Origin: Frateuria defendens
GTDB lineage: Bacteria; Pseudomonadota; Gammaproteobacteria; Xanthomonadales; Rhodanobacteraceae
Direction: 5' to 3'
Assembly (NCBI RefSeq): GCF_001182895.1
Contig: NZ_LFQR01000032.1
Span: 1 to 42,194, forward strand
Length of the DNA stretch: 42,194 nt
Shown: piece by piece, positions 1 to 8,702 of the stretch
Layout of the letters: each line of letters starts with the position of its first letter
Position numbering within the stretch: the first letter of the stretch is position 1
Position numbers and translations under genes: made by a program
Notes under the pieces: model-generated
Seen by the model: the letters and a program-made list of their open reading frames with translations, nothing else
What the model was told of the DNA's origin: nothing
The model's database searches: none

Positions 1-76
1 TTACTTTCTCTTGGGCAAACGAGAAAGTGACTCGCCCTCCAGCAGGAGGGCGAAACCCCGGCCTACGGCCGGCCAG
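1..76. repeat. Structured dispersed repeat, left copy
   Basis: This copy consists of three hairpins in a row: a TTACTTTCTC.. / GAGAAAGTGA stem (1-30), a GCCCTCC / GGAGGGC stem (34-52) and a GGCC-rich stem (60-74). The same three-hairpin unit, in opposite orientation, closes the window at 42083-42161. The middle stem differs in sequence between the copies but remains paired. The copy may begin upstream of the window. Confidence 0.8.
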
Positions 77-138
77 CATGCGATGCAACAACCCAACACG
101 CCCTCGCGAGCACCAACTAAGGAGATCGCGAACAGGCT

Positions 139-2274
139 TTACACCGCGGCGCCGGGGCCGCAGAGCTTCTCCAGCAACTGGCCCTGCGCGTTGCGCGCGA
201 CCTGGCTGCCGCTGGGCTGCAGGCGCAGGTACTGGCCGTCCGGCTGCAGCACGGAGGCGCTGGTGTTGTCGGCGAGGTAGAGGTCCAGCTCGCGGCGCAC
301 GCGCTGCTGCAGCTTCTTGCCCTCCAGCGGGAAGCCGGTCTCCACGCGCCGGTCCAGGTTGCGCTCCATCAGGTCGGCGCTGGCGAGGTACACGCGCGGC
401 TCGCCGCCGTTGGCGAACCAGTACACGCGGCTGTGCTCAAGGAAGCGGCCGATCACCGAGCGCACGCGGATGTTGTGCGACACGCCCGGCACGCCGGGAC
501 GCAGGCAGCACATGCCGCGCACGATCAGGTCGATCTTCACCCCCGCCATGCTGGCCTTGTACAGCGCGCGGATCATCTTGGCGTCGGTGAGCGCGTTGAT
601 CTTGACGATGATCTGCGCCGGCCGCCCGGCCTGGGCGTGCGCGGTCTCGGCGGCGATCAGCTCCAGCAGCGCCTTCTTCAGCGTGAAGGGCGCATGCAGC
701 AGCTTCTTCATCGGCAGCACCTTGCCCATGCCGGTGAGGTGGCTGAAGAGCTTGTGCACGTCCTCGCACAGCACCTGGTCGGAGGTGAGCAGGCTGTAGT
801 CGGTGTACAGGCGCGCGTTGGCGGTGTGGTAGTTGCCGGTGCCCAGGTGCGCGTAGCGCACCAGCTCGCGGCCCTCGCGGCGCTGGATCAGCATCAGCTT
901 GGCGTGCGTCTTCACCCCCACCACGCCGTAGATCACCACCGCGCCGGCCTGCTGCAGGCGCGCGGCCAGGGTGAGGTTGGATTCCTCGTCGAAGCGCGCG
1001 CGCAGCTCCACCACCACCGTTACTTCCTTGCCGGCGCGGGCGGCCTCCACCAGCGCGTCGACGATCTCCGAGTCGGCGCCGCTGCGGTACAGCGTCTGCT
1101 TGATGGTGAGCACGCTCGGGTCCTTGGCGGCCTGGCGCAGCAGGTCCACCACCGGCGAGAAGGATTCGTACGGGTGCAGCAGCAGCACGTCCTGCTTGGC
1201 GATGGCCTGGAACAGGTCCTCGGATTTCTTCAGCGCCTTCGGCAGCGAGGGCGTGAAGGGCTGGTATTCCAGCTCCGGCCGGCGCAGCTGGCCGACCATG
1301 CCGAACAGGCGCGCCAGGTTCACCGGGCCGTTCACCTCGTACATCTCGGCCTGGGTGAGGCCGAAGCGTTCGAGCAGGTAGTCCGAGAGCGCCCGCGGGC
1401 AGTTGTCGGCCACCTCCAGGCGCACCGCGTCGCCGAAGCGGCGCGAGGACAGCTCGCCGCGCAGGGCGAGGGCGAGGTCCTCCACGTCCTCCGGGTCGAT
1501 CGAGAGGTCGGCGTTGCGGGTGAGGCGGAACTGGTAGCAGCCCAGCACCTTCATGCCGGGGAAGAAATCGTCGGTGTGCGCGTGCACGATGGAGGAGAGC
1601 AGCGCGTAGTTCTCGCCGCCCTCGCATACGTTGTCGGGCATGCGGATCACCCGCGGCAGCACGCGCGGCGCCGGCACGATGGCCAGGCCCGAGTTGCGGC
1701 CGAAGGCGTCGGGGCCGTCCAGCTGCACGATGAAGTTGAGGCTCTTGTTGACCAGCAGCGGGAACGGGTGGGTGGGGTCCAGCCCGATCGGCGTGATCAG
1801 CGGCGCCACCTCCTGGCGGAAGTAGCTGCGCACCCACTGTTTCTGCCTGGCCGTCCAGTGGTTGCGGCGCACGATCGCCAAGCCCTGCTCGGCCAGCCGG
1901 GGCAGGATGCGCTCGTTGAGGATGGCGTACTGGCGCTCGATCTCGCGGTGCGCCACCTCGCTGATGGCCGCCAGCACGCGGCCCGGCATCATGCCGTCGG
2001 AGCCGAGCAGCTCGTGGTTGAAGGCGATCTGGCTCTTCAGGCCCGCCACGCGGATCTCGAAGAACTCGTCCAGGTTGCGCGAGAAGATCAGCAGGAACTT
2101 CAGCCGCTCCAGCAGCGGCATGCCCTCGTCCAGCGCCTGGTCGAGCACGCGGATGTTGAACTGCAGCTGCGACAGCTCGCGGTTGAGATAGAGCGTGCTG
2201 TCGTTGAGGTCGGCGGGCGGCGCGGGCGGCGTCGCGGCGGGGATGTCGTTGGCGGGCGGTGGCATGGTCGTCAT
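139..2274 (-). CDS. ppk1: Polyphosphate kinase 1
   Basis: The protein makes inorganic polyphosphate by reversible transfer of the gamma-phosphate of ATP and belongs to the membrane-associated PPK1 family. At 711 aa it has the usual length (about 690-710). The N-terminal domain is recognisable from the ELSQLQFN / [11 protein letters not shown] region (residues 33-75). The two catalytic-domain histidines are present: His457 in VKTHAKL (the autophosphorylated histidine by homology) and His614 in [19 protein letters not shown] (395-404) and LGTGNYH (477-483) are further family signatures. The frame stays open upstream to 2490, but the extension is Arg/Pro/Ala-rich and unlike PPK. The ATG at 2274 gives the family length; a further ATG lies three codons on. 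It is transcribed alone, separated from murB by 270 bp that contain a REP-like pair. No ppx gene is adjacent. Confidence 0.97.
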   Translation of the reverse strand: MTTMPPPANDIPAATPPAPPADLNDSTLYLNRELSQLQFNIRVLDQALDEGMPLLERLKFLLIFSRNLDEFFEIRVAGLKSQIAFNHELLGSDGMMPGRVLAAISEVAHREIERQYAILNERILPRLAEQGLAIVRRNHWTARQKQWVRSYFRQEVAPLITPIGLDPTHPFPLLVNKSLNFIVQLDGPDAFGRNSGLAIVPAPRVLPRVIRMPDNVCEGGENYALLSSIVHAHTDDFFPGMKVLGCYQFRLTRNADLSIDPEDVEDLALALRGELSSRRFGDAVRLEVADNCPRALSDYLLERFGLTQAEMYEVNGPVNLARLFGMVGQLRRPELEYQPFTPSLPKALKKSEDLFQAIAKQDVLLLHPYESFSPVVDLLRQAAKDPSVLTIKQTLYRSGADSEIVDALVEAARAGKEVTVVVELRARFDEESNLTLAARLQQAGAVVIYGVVGVKTHAKLMLIQRREGRELVRYAHLGTGNYHTANARLYTDYSLLTSDQVLCEDVHKLFSHLTGMGKVLPMKKLLHAPFTLKKALLELIAAETAHAQAGRPAQIIVKINALTDAKMIRALYKASMAGVKIDLIVRGMCCLRPGVPGVSHNIRVRSVIGRFLEHSRVYWFANGGEPRVYLASADLMERNLDRRVETGFPLEGKKLQQRVRRELDLYLADNTSASVLQPDGQYLRLQPSGSQVARNAQGQLLEKLCGPGAAV

Positions 2275-2436
2275 CCTGACATCTTCGGCAGGTGCGTTGA
2301 CAGCGGCGTGACACGCAAGCTTACGCCACCACCGCGCCCCGCCGCCCCGCCGTGCGGCCGTTCGCCGCCGGGGCCGCCGCGCCGGTTCAGCCAGCCGCTT
2401 CCTCTTCCGCAGGCCGGCGAAACGAGCCGGGCGCCA

Positions 2437-2520
2437 TGCAGGAGCGCGCTTCGCGCGCGACCGCGACGGGGCGGTGCAACCGCCCGCCACGCGGGCCGCT
2501 CGCGCGCGCTCCTGCGGTCG
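2437..2520. repeat. REP-like inverted pair between murB and ppk1
   Basis: A GCAGGAGCGCGCTTCGCGCG unit at about 2438 faces a reversed CGCGCGCGCTCCTGCGGTCG unit ending near 2520. The core GGAGCGCG(C)..GCGCG resembles the cleaner pair at 38356-38440. The rest of the 2275-2544 gap holds no convincing gene. Confidence 0.6.
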
Positions 2521-2544
2521 CGGCGAGCTTTGCAGGGGGGGGCT

Positions 2545-3573
2545 TCAGGGCCCGCCGACCACCAGCGGCTCCGGTTCCAGCCGCACGCCGAAGGCCGCCT
2601 CCACGCCCGCGATCACCCGCTGCGCCAGCGCCCACAGCTCGCCGCCGCTGGCGTGGCCGTGGTTGACCAGCACCAGCGCGTGGCGGTTGGAGATGCCGGC
2701 GTCGCCCTCGCGCAGGCCCTTGAAGCCGGCGGCCTCGATCAGCCAGGCGGCGGAGAGCTTCCAGTGGCCGTCGGCGCCGGGCCAGGCGGCGAGCCCGGGC
2801 TGCGCGCGCTTGAGCGCCTCGCCCTGCGCGGCCGGCACGATGGGGTTCTTGAAGAAGCTGCCGGCATTGCCGATCACCGCCGGGTCGGGCAGCTTCTTCG
2901 TGCGCAGATGCACCACCGCCTCGGCCACGTGGAAGGGCGCGGGCCTGTCCACGCCCATGCGCGCCAGCTCCTCGCGGAGGCCGGCGTAGCCCAGCCGCAG
3001 CGCGTGCGCGCGGGGCAGGGCAAAGCGCACGGCGGTGACGATGTAGCGGCCGGCTTCGCGCTTGAACCGCGAGTCGCGGTAGGCGAAGGCGCAGGCCGCG
3101 CGGTCGAGCACGGCCACGCGGCGCTCGCGCGTGTCCCAGGCCTCCACGCTCTCCACGAACTCGGCCACCTCGGCGCCGTAGGCGCCGATGTTCTGGATCG
3201 GCGCGGCACCGACGGTGCCGGGGATCAGGATCAGGTTCTCCAGCCCCGCATAGCCCTGGCCCAGGGTCCAGCGCACGAAGTCGTCCCAGCGCTCGCCGGC
3301 GGCCACGGCGATGCGCGCGACCTCGCCCTCCTGTTCCACCTGCACGCCGCGGGTGTCCATGGCGATCACGGTGCCGTCGAAGTCGCCGGTGAGCAGCAGG
3401 TTGCTGCCTTCGCCCAGCACCAGCCTGGGCGCGCCGCGCACGGCGGGGAAGTCGAGCAGCTCGGGCAGCTTCGCCGCGTCGCGCACCTCGGCCAGCAGCC
3501 GCGCGCGGGCGGCCACGCGCAGCGTGTTGCGCGCGCCCAGCGGGGCGTGCTCGATCAGCGTGTAGCCGCCCAT
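2545..3573 (-). CDS. murB: UDP-N-acetylenolpyruvoylglucosamine reductase
   Basis: MurB performs the NADPH- and FAD-dependent reduction of UDP-GlcNAc-enolpyruvate to UDP-MurNAc, a cytoplasmic step of peptidoglycan synthesis. The FAD-binding region LGEGSNLLL is at residues 53-61. IPGTVGAAPIQNIGAYGAEV (118-137) is the flavin-contact signature of type I MurB. YRDSR (165-169) supplies the conserved Tyr/Arg, and Ser239 in NAGSFFKNP is the catalytic proton donor by homology. The C-terminal Glu near 333-335 is also present. The protein is 342 aa from the ATG at 3573, the same length as E. coli MurB. An in-frame ATG at 3597 would add eight residues and overlap the end of pyrD. No strong Shine-Dalgarno decides between them, and close coupling to pyrD is expected either way. 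Confidence 0.95.
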   Translation of the reverse strand: MGGYTLIEHAPLGARNTLRVAARARLLAEVRDAAKLPELLDFPAVRGAPRLVLGEGSNLLLTGDFDGTVIAMDTRGVQVEQEGEVARIAVAAGERWDDFVRWTLGQGYAGLENLILIPGTVGAAPIQNIGAYGAEVAEFVESVEAWDTRERRVAVLDRAACAFAYRDSRFKREAGRYIVTAVRFALPRAHALRLGYAGLREELARMGVDRPAPFHVAEAVVHLRTKKLPDPAVIGNAGSFFKNPIVPAAQGEALKRAQPGLAAWPGADGHWKLSAAWLIEAAGFKGLREGDAGISNRHALVLVNHGHASGGELWALAQRVIAGVEAAFGVRLEPEPLVVGGP

Positions 3574-3583
3574 GTCGGTGCGC

Positions 3584-4624
3584 TCAGCCGGCCGCATGGC
3601 GGGCCCCGTGCTGGCGGCGGATCTCCTCCACGCATTCGCCGATCAGCTTCGGCCCGCGGAACACCAGGCCGGAGTAGAGCTGCACCAGTGAGGCGCCGAG
3701 CTCGACCTTGGCCGCGGCGTCGTCGCCCTCCAGGATGCCGCCCACGCCCACCAGCGGCACCGTCTCGCCCAGGCGCGCGCGCATGCCGCGCAGCACGGCG
3801 GTGGAGCGCGCGAACAGCGGCTTGCCGGAGAGCCCGCCGGCCTCCGCGCCGTGCGGGTCGGCGGCCACCGCGCTGCGGTCGATGGTGGTGTTGGTGCAGA
3901 TCACCCCGTCGATGCCGGTGGCGCGCAGCACCTCGGCGATGCCGTCCAGCTCCGCCTCGCCGAGGTCCGGCGCGATCTTGAGCAGCATCGGCTTGCGCGT
4001 GCCGCTCTGCGAGCCCAGCCGCTCCTGCGCCTCGCGCAGCGTCTCGATGAAGCGGCGCAGCGTGGCTTCCTCTTGCAGATCCCGCAGGCCCTGCGTGTTG
4101 GGCGAGGAGATGTTCACCGTCACGTAGCCGGCGTGGCGGTACACGCGCTCCAGGCAGAACAGGTAGTCGTCCGCCGCCTTCTCGTTCGGCGTGTCCTTGT
4201 TCTTGCCGATGTTGATGCCGAGCACGCCGCGGTAGCTCGACCCCTCCACGTTGCGCACCAGCGCATCCACGCCGGCGTTGTTGAAGCCCATGCGGTTGAT
4301 GATGGCCTCGTGCCGAGGCAGGCGGAACATGCGCGGGCGCGGGTTGCCCGGCTGCGGGCGCGGCGTCACCGTGCCCACCTCCACGAAGCCGAAGCCGAGC
4401 GCGCCCAGCTCGTCCAGGTGCTCGGCGTTCTTGTCCAGCCCGGCGGCGAGGCCGACCGGGTTGGGAAAGCGGATGCCGAAGGCGGTGACGGGCAGCTCGG
4501 CCGGCGGCACGGCGACATAGCGGCCGAGGTTGCTGCGGTGGGCCACGCCCAGCGCGTAGAGGGTGAGCCGGTGCGCGCTCTCGGCGTCGAGGGCGAACAG
4601 CAGCGGTCGCAGGAAGTCGTACAT
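3584..4624 (-). CDS. pyrD: Dihydroorotate dehydrogenase (quinone), class 2
   Basis: PyrD oxidises dihydroorotate to orotate using FMN and passes electrons to quinone at the inner membrane; this is the fourth step of pyrimidine synthesis. The 346-aa protein starts with the class 2 N-terminal helical extension ([15 protein letters not shown]), followed by [20 protein letters not shown] (58-77). The phosphate and FMN residues are in [12 protein letters not shown]. The catalytic base is Ser174 in [11 protein letters not shown], typical of class 2 (class 1 uses Cys). INTNTT-like and GVGGI motifs follow. The start lies 3 nt after the stop of the upstream methyltransferase, so these genes are translationally close. 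murB follows immediately. Confidence 0.97.
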   Translation of the reverse strand: MYDFLRPLLFALDAESAHRLTLYALGVAHRSNLGRYVAVPPAELPVTAFGIRFPNPVGLAAGLDKNAEHLDELGALGFGFVEVGTVTPRPQPGNPRPRMFRLPRHEAIINRMGFNNAGVDALVRNVEGSSYRGVLGINIGKNKDTPNEKAADDYLFCLERVYRHAGYVTVNISSPNTQGLRDLQEEATLRRFIETLREAQERLGSQSGTRKPMLLKIAPDLGEAELDGIAEVLRATGIDGVICTNTTIDRSAVAADPHGAEAGGLSGKPLFARSTAVLRGMRARLGETVPLVGVGGILEGDDAAAKVELGASLVQLYSGLVFRGPKLIGECVEEIRRQHGARHAAG

Positions 4625-4627
4625 GCG

Positions 4628-5395
4628 TCAGGGCACCTTGCCCGCGAACACGCGGGTGTCGTAGTCGAAGTCGATGGTGCCATGCCGGGCGCAGGCGTCG
4701 AACAGCTCGCGCAGCGCGCGCAGCATCGGCGCGTGGTTGGGGTGGCCCACCTTCGGCGCGTAGGAGGAGGAGAGGAGCCGCCCGCGCAGCGCCTCGAAGT
4801 CGAGCTTCTGCCCGTGCGGGAAACAGGCCGCGCCGCGGAAGCCCTCGCCGAACCACGCGCGCATGCGCGCGTCGTCGGCGTAGCGCTCGGCCACGCTGGT
4901 GTAGTCGATGCCGTAGCGCAGGAGCAGCGCCTCGTAGCCCGAAAGGAACGGCGTGCCGGCGAGCCGGCGCGAGTTCCACCAGATCGCGGCGAGGCCGCCG
5001 GGCTTGAGGATGCGGCGGAACTCCGCCCGCGCGGCCTCGGGGTCGAACCAGTGGAAGGCCTGCGCCACCGCCACCAGCTCCACGCTGGCCCCGGGCAGGC
5101 CGGTGGCGTCGGCGCGGCCGTCCACCGCGCGAAAGCGCGCGTTATCGCCCAGCCATTCCAGCGCCGCCGCGCGCATCGCGGCATTGGGCTCCACCGCGAT
5201 CACGCGGTGGCCGGCGTCGAGGAACATCTTGGACGAGATGCCGGTGCCGGCGCCGACGTCGGCCACGGTCCAGTCCGGCGTCACGCCCTGCTCGTCGCGC
5301 AGCCAGGCGAGCAGGGCGGGCGGGTAGTCCGGCCGGTAGCGCACGTAGTCGGCGACGCGGTCGGTGAAGCGCTGGGTGGCGTCGGAGATGGGCAT
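4628..5395 (-). CDS. Class I SAM-dependent methyltransferase, UbiE/type-11-like
   Basis: This is a 255-aa cytoplasmic methyltransferase of unknown substrate. VADVGAGTGISS (about residues 45-56) is the glycine-rich SAM motif I, VIAVEPN is motif II and ILKPGG is the post-III motif. AFHWFDPEAA matches the HWF signature of a methyltransferase subgroup common in bacteria and yeast (the trans-aconitate/Crg1-like group). The start at 5395 has a GAGGA Shine-Dalgarno 8 nt upstream. The frame stays open further upstream, but that part is Arg/Ser/Thr-rich filler. It is the first gene of a tight run with pyrD and murB, yet nothing in it points to pyrimidine metabolism. Confidence 0.85.
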   Translation of the reverse strand: MPISDATQRFTDRVADYVRYRPDYPPALLAWLRDEQGVTPDWTVADVGAGTGISSKMFLDAGHRVIAVEPNAAMRAAALEWLGDNARFRAVDGRADATGLPGASVELVAVAQAFHWFDPEAARAEFRRILKPGGLAAIWWNSRRLAGTPFLSGYEALLLRYGIDYTSVAERYADDARMRAWFGEGFRGAACFPHGQKLDFEALRGRLLSSSYAPKVGHPNHAPMLRALRELFDACARHGTIDFDYDTRVFAGKVP

Positions 5396-5474
5396 GGCGG
5401 TCGTCCTCGGGCGCGACGCGGTGCGGCGGCGAAACCTGACGCCCTCGATGCCGGGGCGGCGCCGGCCGCGATGG

Positions 5475-7010
5475 TCAGAATTCGAACTTGATCCCCTGCG
5501 CCAGCGGCAGCGCGTCGGAGTAGTTGAGCGTGTTGGTCTGGCGGCGCATGTAGACCTTCCACGCATCCGAGCCGGATTCGCGGCCGCCGCCGGTCTCCTT
5601 CTCGCCGCCGAAGGCGCCGCCGATCTCCGCGCCCGAGGTGCCGATGTTGACGTTGGCGATGCCGCAGTCCGAGCCGGCCGCCGACAGGTACTGCTCGGCC
5701 GCCTTGAGGTCCTGCGTGAAGATCGCCGAAGAGAGGCCCTGCGGCACCGCGTTCTGCAAGGCGATGGCCTCGTCCAGGCTCTTGAACGGCATCACGTAGA
5801 GGATCGGCGCGAAGGTTTCCGTCTGCACCACCGCGTGGCCGTTGTCGAGGCCGGTGACGATGGTCGGCAACACGAAGTGGCCGGGACGGTCGGCGAGCGC
5901 CGCGCCGCCGGTGCGCACCTGGCCGCCCGCGGCCTTGGCCTGCTCGATGGCGGCCAGGTAGGCCTGCACCGCGTCGGCGCTGTTGAGCGGGCCCATCAGC
6001 GTCTTCGGGTCGGTGGGGTCGCCGATCTTGCCTTCCACCTGCTGGTAGGCGCCCACCAGCTTGCCCAGCACGTCCTCGAAGATCGCCTCGTGCACGAACA
6101 GGCGGCGGGTGGAGGTGCAGCGCTGGCCGGCAGTGCCCACCGCGCCGAACACGATGGCGGGGATGGCGAGCTTCAAGTCCGCGCTCGCGTCCAGAATGAT
6201 CGCGTTGTTGCCGCCGAGTTCCAGCAGCGAGCGGCCCATGCGCCTGGCCACGCGCTCGCCCACCAGGCGGCCGACGCGGGTGGAGCCGGTGAAGCTGATC
6301 AGCGGGATGCGCCTGTCGTCCACGAAGGCCTGCGAAAGCTCGGTGCCGGCGTCGTTGAACAGGAAGAAGATGTCGGGGAAGCCGGCCTCGCGCAGCGCCA
6401 CGTTGCAGATCTTCATGGTGGCGATGGCCGACAGCGGCGTCTTGGGCGAAGGCTTCCAGATGCACACGTCGCCGCAGATCGCGGCGAGGAAGGCGTTCCA
6501 GCTCCACACCGCGACCGGGAAGTTGAACGCGCTGATGATGCCCACCAGGCCCAGCGGGTGGTACTGCTCGTACATGCGGTGGCCGGGGCGCTCCGAGTGC
6601 ATGGTGGCGCCGTAGAGCATGCGGCTCTGGCCCACCGCGAAGTCGGCGATGTCGATCATCTCCTGCACTTCGCCGTCGCCCTCGGGCTTGATCTTGCCCA
6701 TCTCCAGCGCCACCAGCGAGCCGAGCGCGTCCTTGTGCCTGCGCAGCGCCTCGCCGCACAGCCGCACCGCCTCGCCGCGCCGGGGCGCCGGCGTGGCGCG
6801 CCACACCTCGAACGCGGCCTGCGCGCGCTCGACGATGGCGGCGTAGTCGGCCGCGCTGCTGGCGTGCACCGTGGCGATCACCTCGCCGGTGGCGGGGTTG
6901 GTCGGCGCCAGGGTGCCGGCGTCGGTGGTGGTCGACCACTCGCCCTGGCCGAGATAGCTGCCGGCATTGACCTCGGCGAGGCCGAGCGCGGAGAGGATGG
7001 CGTGGGACAT
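5475..7010 (-). CDS. Aldehyde dehydrogenase, ALDH7/antiquitin type
   Basis: This is an NAD(P)-dependent aldehyde dehydrogenase of the antiquitin family, whose best-known substrate is alpha-aminoadipate semialdehyde in lysine breakdown. The 511-aa length matches the family. The cofactor region is [11 protein letters not shown] (159-169) and [16 protein letters not shown] (240-247) closes the Rossmann fold. The general base is Glu264 in LELGGNN, and GGNNAIIL is typical of ALDH7. The catalytic nucleophile is Cys298 in GQRCTS. AGGAG lies 6 nt before the ATG at 7010. The gene stands alone beside the accessory island boundary. The exact substrate cannot be read from sequence. Confidence 0.93.
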   Translation of the reverse strand: MSHAILSALGLAEVNAGSYLGQGEWSTTTDAGTLAPTNPATGEVIATVHASSAADYAAIVERAQAAFEVWRATPAPRRGEAVRLCGEALRRHKDALGSLVALEMGKIKPEGDGEVQEMIDIADFAVGQSRMLYGATMHSERPGHRMYEQYHPLGLVGIISAFNFPVAVWSWNAFLAAICGDVCIWKPSPKTPLSAIATMKICNVALREAGFPDIFFLFNDAGTELSQAFVDDRRIPLISFTGSTRVGRLVGERVARRMGRSLLELGGNNAIILDASADLKLAIPAIVFGAVGTAGQRCTSTRRLFVHEAIFEDVLGKLVGAYQQVEGKIGDPTDPKTLMGPLNSADAVQAYLAAIEQAKAAGGQVRTGGAALADRPGHFVLPTIVTGLDNGHAVVQTETFAPILYVMPFKSLDEAIALQNAVPQGLSSAIFTQDLKAAEQYLSAAGSDCGIANVNIGTSGAEIGGAFGGEKETGGGRESGSDAWKVYMRRQTNTLNYSDALPLAQGIKFEF

Positions 7011-7125
7011 GTGGACTCCTGGCCGGGGCGCTGCGCGCCGTGATTGCGAGCCGCGCATTCTAGCAGTGGAGCCCCTGCGGCCGGTTCGCGCAGTGCGGCA
7101 TTCCATGCGAGAATCCTTGGCCGTT

Positions 7126-7208
7126 GCCCCCGTAGCTCAGTTGGATAGAGCGGCCCCCTTCCAAGGGAGAGCGTGTGCAGAATTTTTGTGTAAACGGGGT
7201 TTGCGCCA
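7126..7208 (+). pseudogene. Decayed tRNA (Arg-like) gene
   Basis: The 5' half reads as a normal tRNA: acceptor arm GCCCCCG (7126-7132), D-arm GCTCAGTTGGATAGAGC and an anticodon loop CTTCCAA (7158-7164). The GGATAGAGC D-arm is typical of proteobacterial tRNA-Arg. The loop is one base from the TCT loop of tRNA-Arg(TCT). As written it would be TCC (Gly), which does not suit this D-arm. The anticodon stem loses two pairs, there is no recognisable T-arm or TTCRA, and CGGGG..GCGCCA at 7195-7208 looks like an acceptor end with three inserted bases. It is therefore probably nonfunctional. It marks one edge of the lower-GC island. Confidence 0.55.
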
Positions 7209-7361
7209 CAGCTGAGGGAGTCACCCCTCGAGCTGGATCGTAAATGCGATTGAGCGTGGGTTTTCCAGTTGCGGATCGGGCCGGCTCCGAGGTACAGCAA
7301 AACGCTGGGCTGAACGATAGGTGTCTTTCCGGGTAGGCCCTACTCGTTGCAATAGTCTTCG
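7209..7361. other. Gene-free edge of the island
   Basis: I see no gene, integrase remnant or clear direct repeat between the decayed tRNA and the terminator at 7362. Base composition is already lower in GC than in the flanking chromosomal genes. Confidence 0.5.
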
Positions 7362-7384
7362 TAAAAAGCCCCTGGGCGGGGCTT
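7362..7384 (-). terminator. Intrinsic terminator of the effector operon
   Basis: Read on the minus strand, AGCCCC / GGGGCT pairs around a 5-nt loop (7367-7383) and is followed by a T run (AAAAA at 7363-7367 on the plus strand). It begins just after the stop codon of the effector gene at 7388. Confidence 0.85.
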
Positions 7385-7387
7385 GTT

Positions 7388-8671
7388 TCAGCGGCCCGTC
7401 ACCAGACCCTGTGAGGCGGCCTCGGAAATCGGCTGGGTCATCTGTTTGGCCTGAGCCTGGATCTGTTGCTGGATGTTGTTTTGCACATGCATGGCCGCCT
7501 CCTGACTCGATTGCGCGAACGGGGTCCGGATGGCTTGCATGACATTGACCTCCGTGTATCGCTTGAAGGGCGAGTTAAGGTCCCCCTGGGCGGCCCATCC
7601 CCGGCTGGCGTCGTCTGACAAGACGACATGGTCGATGCGGTTGAAACCGGCGGCTGCCGCAGCCGAGGTCAATGCCCCGGCGAACATCTGGGTGTGGGGG
7701 CCCGGCTGGCGGCCTTGCGCTTCATCAATCCGCGCAACACAGGAGAATGCCTGGTTGTAGATGCCGTGGGCGGGATGACGTGCATCGAGGAAGGTTGGCA
7801 TGGGCGCCTGGGTGTGGGCCTTGGCCTCTGCAAAGGCGGCCATGGTCGCAGGGCCCGCTACGCCGTCGACGTGCAGGCCATGCTCTTGCTGGAAGGCTTC
7901 GACTGCTTCCTTCGTCCGGTGGCCGAAGTGCTGGTCCGGTCGAATTGCAGTGCCATCCCGCGCAGTGATGCCGAGGGCCGCCAGATCGCTCTGAAGCGCG
8001 CCAACCGCTGGATCATGGTCTCCTTGCCTGTGGGCATGGGGGGGCGATGGTGCATGGCTGGCAGCGTGCGTCGTGTGCGGGTGCGCAGCAACGAGTGCCC
8101 TGACCTGTTCTTCGGTCATCGCCTGGGTCGGCGTGACAGTACCGGCTTTCCAATGTTCGAAACGGGAAATTCCGTCGAGCAGGGCACTCTTTTCTTCCGT
8201 GGTCATGTCCTTGACCATCTTGCCGTGCAGGTCGTGGCCCTCGACCAATGCTGTGTCGTAGATGACCTTAGCCTGCGCGTCGTAGTGAACCGCTCCGCTG
8301 TAGTCGGGCCTTGAATAGTCCTTGATGAGCGTATCGACGGTGTGGTTTGCATGACGACTTTCAATGAGCTTCTGCTGGGCGGCCCGTCCGGCGTCGTAGC
8401 TTTCGAAGACCAGGTTGCCCCACTGGTCGAGGTCAACGACGCCCTTGTAGGCGTCCTGCGGATCCGACAGCGCTTCGTCCTTGTCGCGGACGGCGCTGTT
8501 CTTTTCACTGCTGCCAGCGTATTCGAACTTCAGGTTGCCCGGGTTGTTGTTGCGCCAGGAAACAGTGCCGTCCTGAGCCGTCAGCCAGGACTTGTCGTCC
8601 ATCTCATAGATACGGGTTGTGCCATACGTCGCGACGAGGCGACTTACATTCTTGTCCGATACGACGTCCAT
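7388..8671 (-). CDS. XVIPCD-containing type IV secretion effector with peptidoglycan-binding domain
   Basis: This is a 427-aa modular protein. Residues about 38-175 form an N-terminal domain with an RNNNPGNLKF motif (40-49), seen in phage- and toxin-associated putative peptidoglycan hydrolases. Residues 215-282 match the peptidoglycan-binding_1 fold (ALQSDLAALG..FGHRTKEAVEAFQ..VDGVAGPATM). Residues 293-400 match the XVIPCD, the Xanthomonas VirD4-interacting signal (FLDARHPAHGIYNQA, GFNRIDHVVLS, AQGDLNSPFKR), with a Gln-rich tail. By family knowledge such proteins are delivered by the X-T4SS into rival bacteria and attack the cell wall. There is no signal peptide, as expected. The upstream gene is a periplasmic candidate immunity protein 31 nt away. 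Catalytic activity of the NNPGN domain is inferred. Confidence 0.88.
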   Translation of the reverse strand: MDVVSDKNVSRLVATYGTTRIYEMDDKSWLTAQDGTVSWRNNNPGNLKFEYAGSSEKNSAVRDKDEALSDPQDAYKGVVDLDQWGNLVFESYDAGRAAQQKLIESRHANHTVDTLIKDYSRPDYSGAVHYDAQAKVIYDTALVEGHDLHGKMVKDMTTEEKSALLDGISRFEHWKAGTVTPTQAMTEEQVRALVAAHPHTTHAASHAPSPPHAHRQGDHDPAVGALQSDLAALGITARDGTAIRPDQHFGHRTKEAVEAFQQEHGLHVDGVAGPATMAAFAEAKAHTQAPMPTFLDARHPAHGIYNQAFSCVARIDEAQGRQPGPHTQMFAGALTSAAAAAGFNRIDHVVLSDDASRGWAAQGDLNSPFKRYTEVNVMQAIRTPFAQSSQEAAMHVQNNIQQQIQAQAKQMTQPISEAASQGLVTGR

Positions 8672-8702
8672 ATTCGCTCAGTGCAACAGGATTTTGGATT
8701 TG

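Noticed and set aside
433-3981. 1182-codon open frame on the plus strand over ppk1, murB and pyrD
   Set aside because: It lies opposite three well-supported genes and its translation is His/Val/Gln/Arg-rich filler, a usual artefact of high GC at third codon positions.
7209-7361. A riboswitch or integrase remnant beside the decayed tRNA
   Set aside because: No recognisable motif, reading frame or conserved fold is visible.
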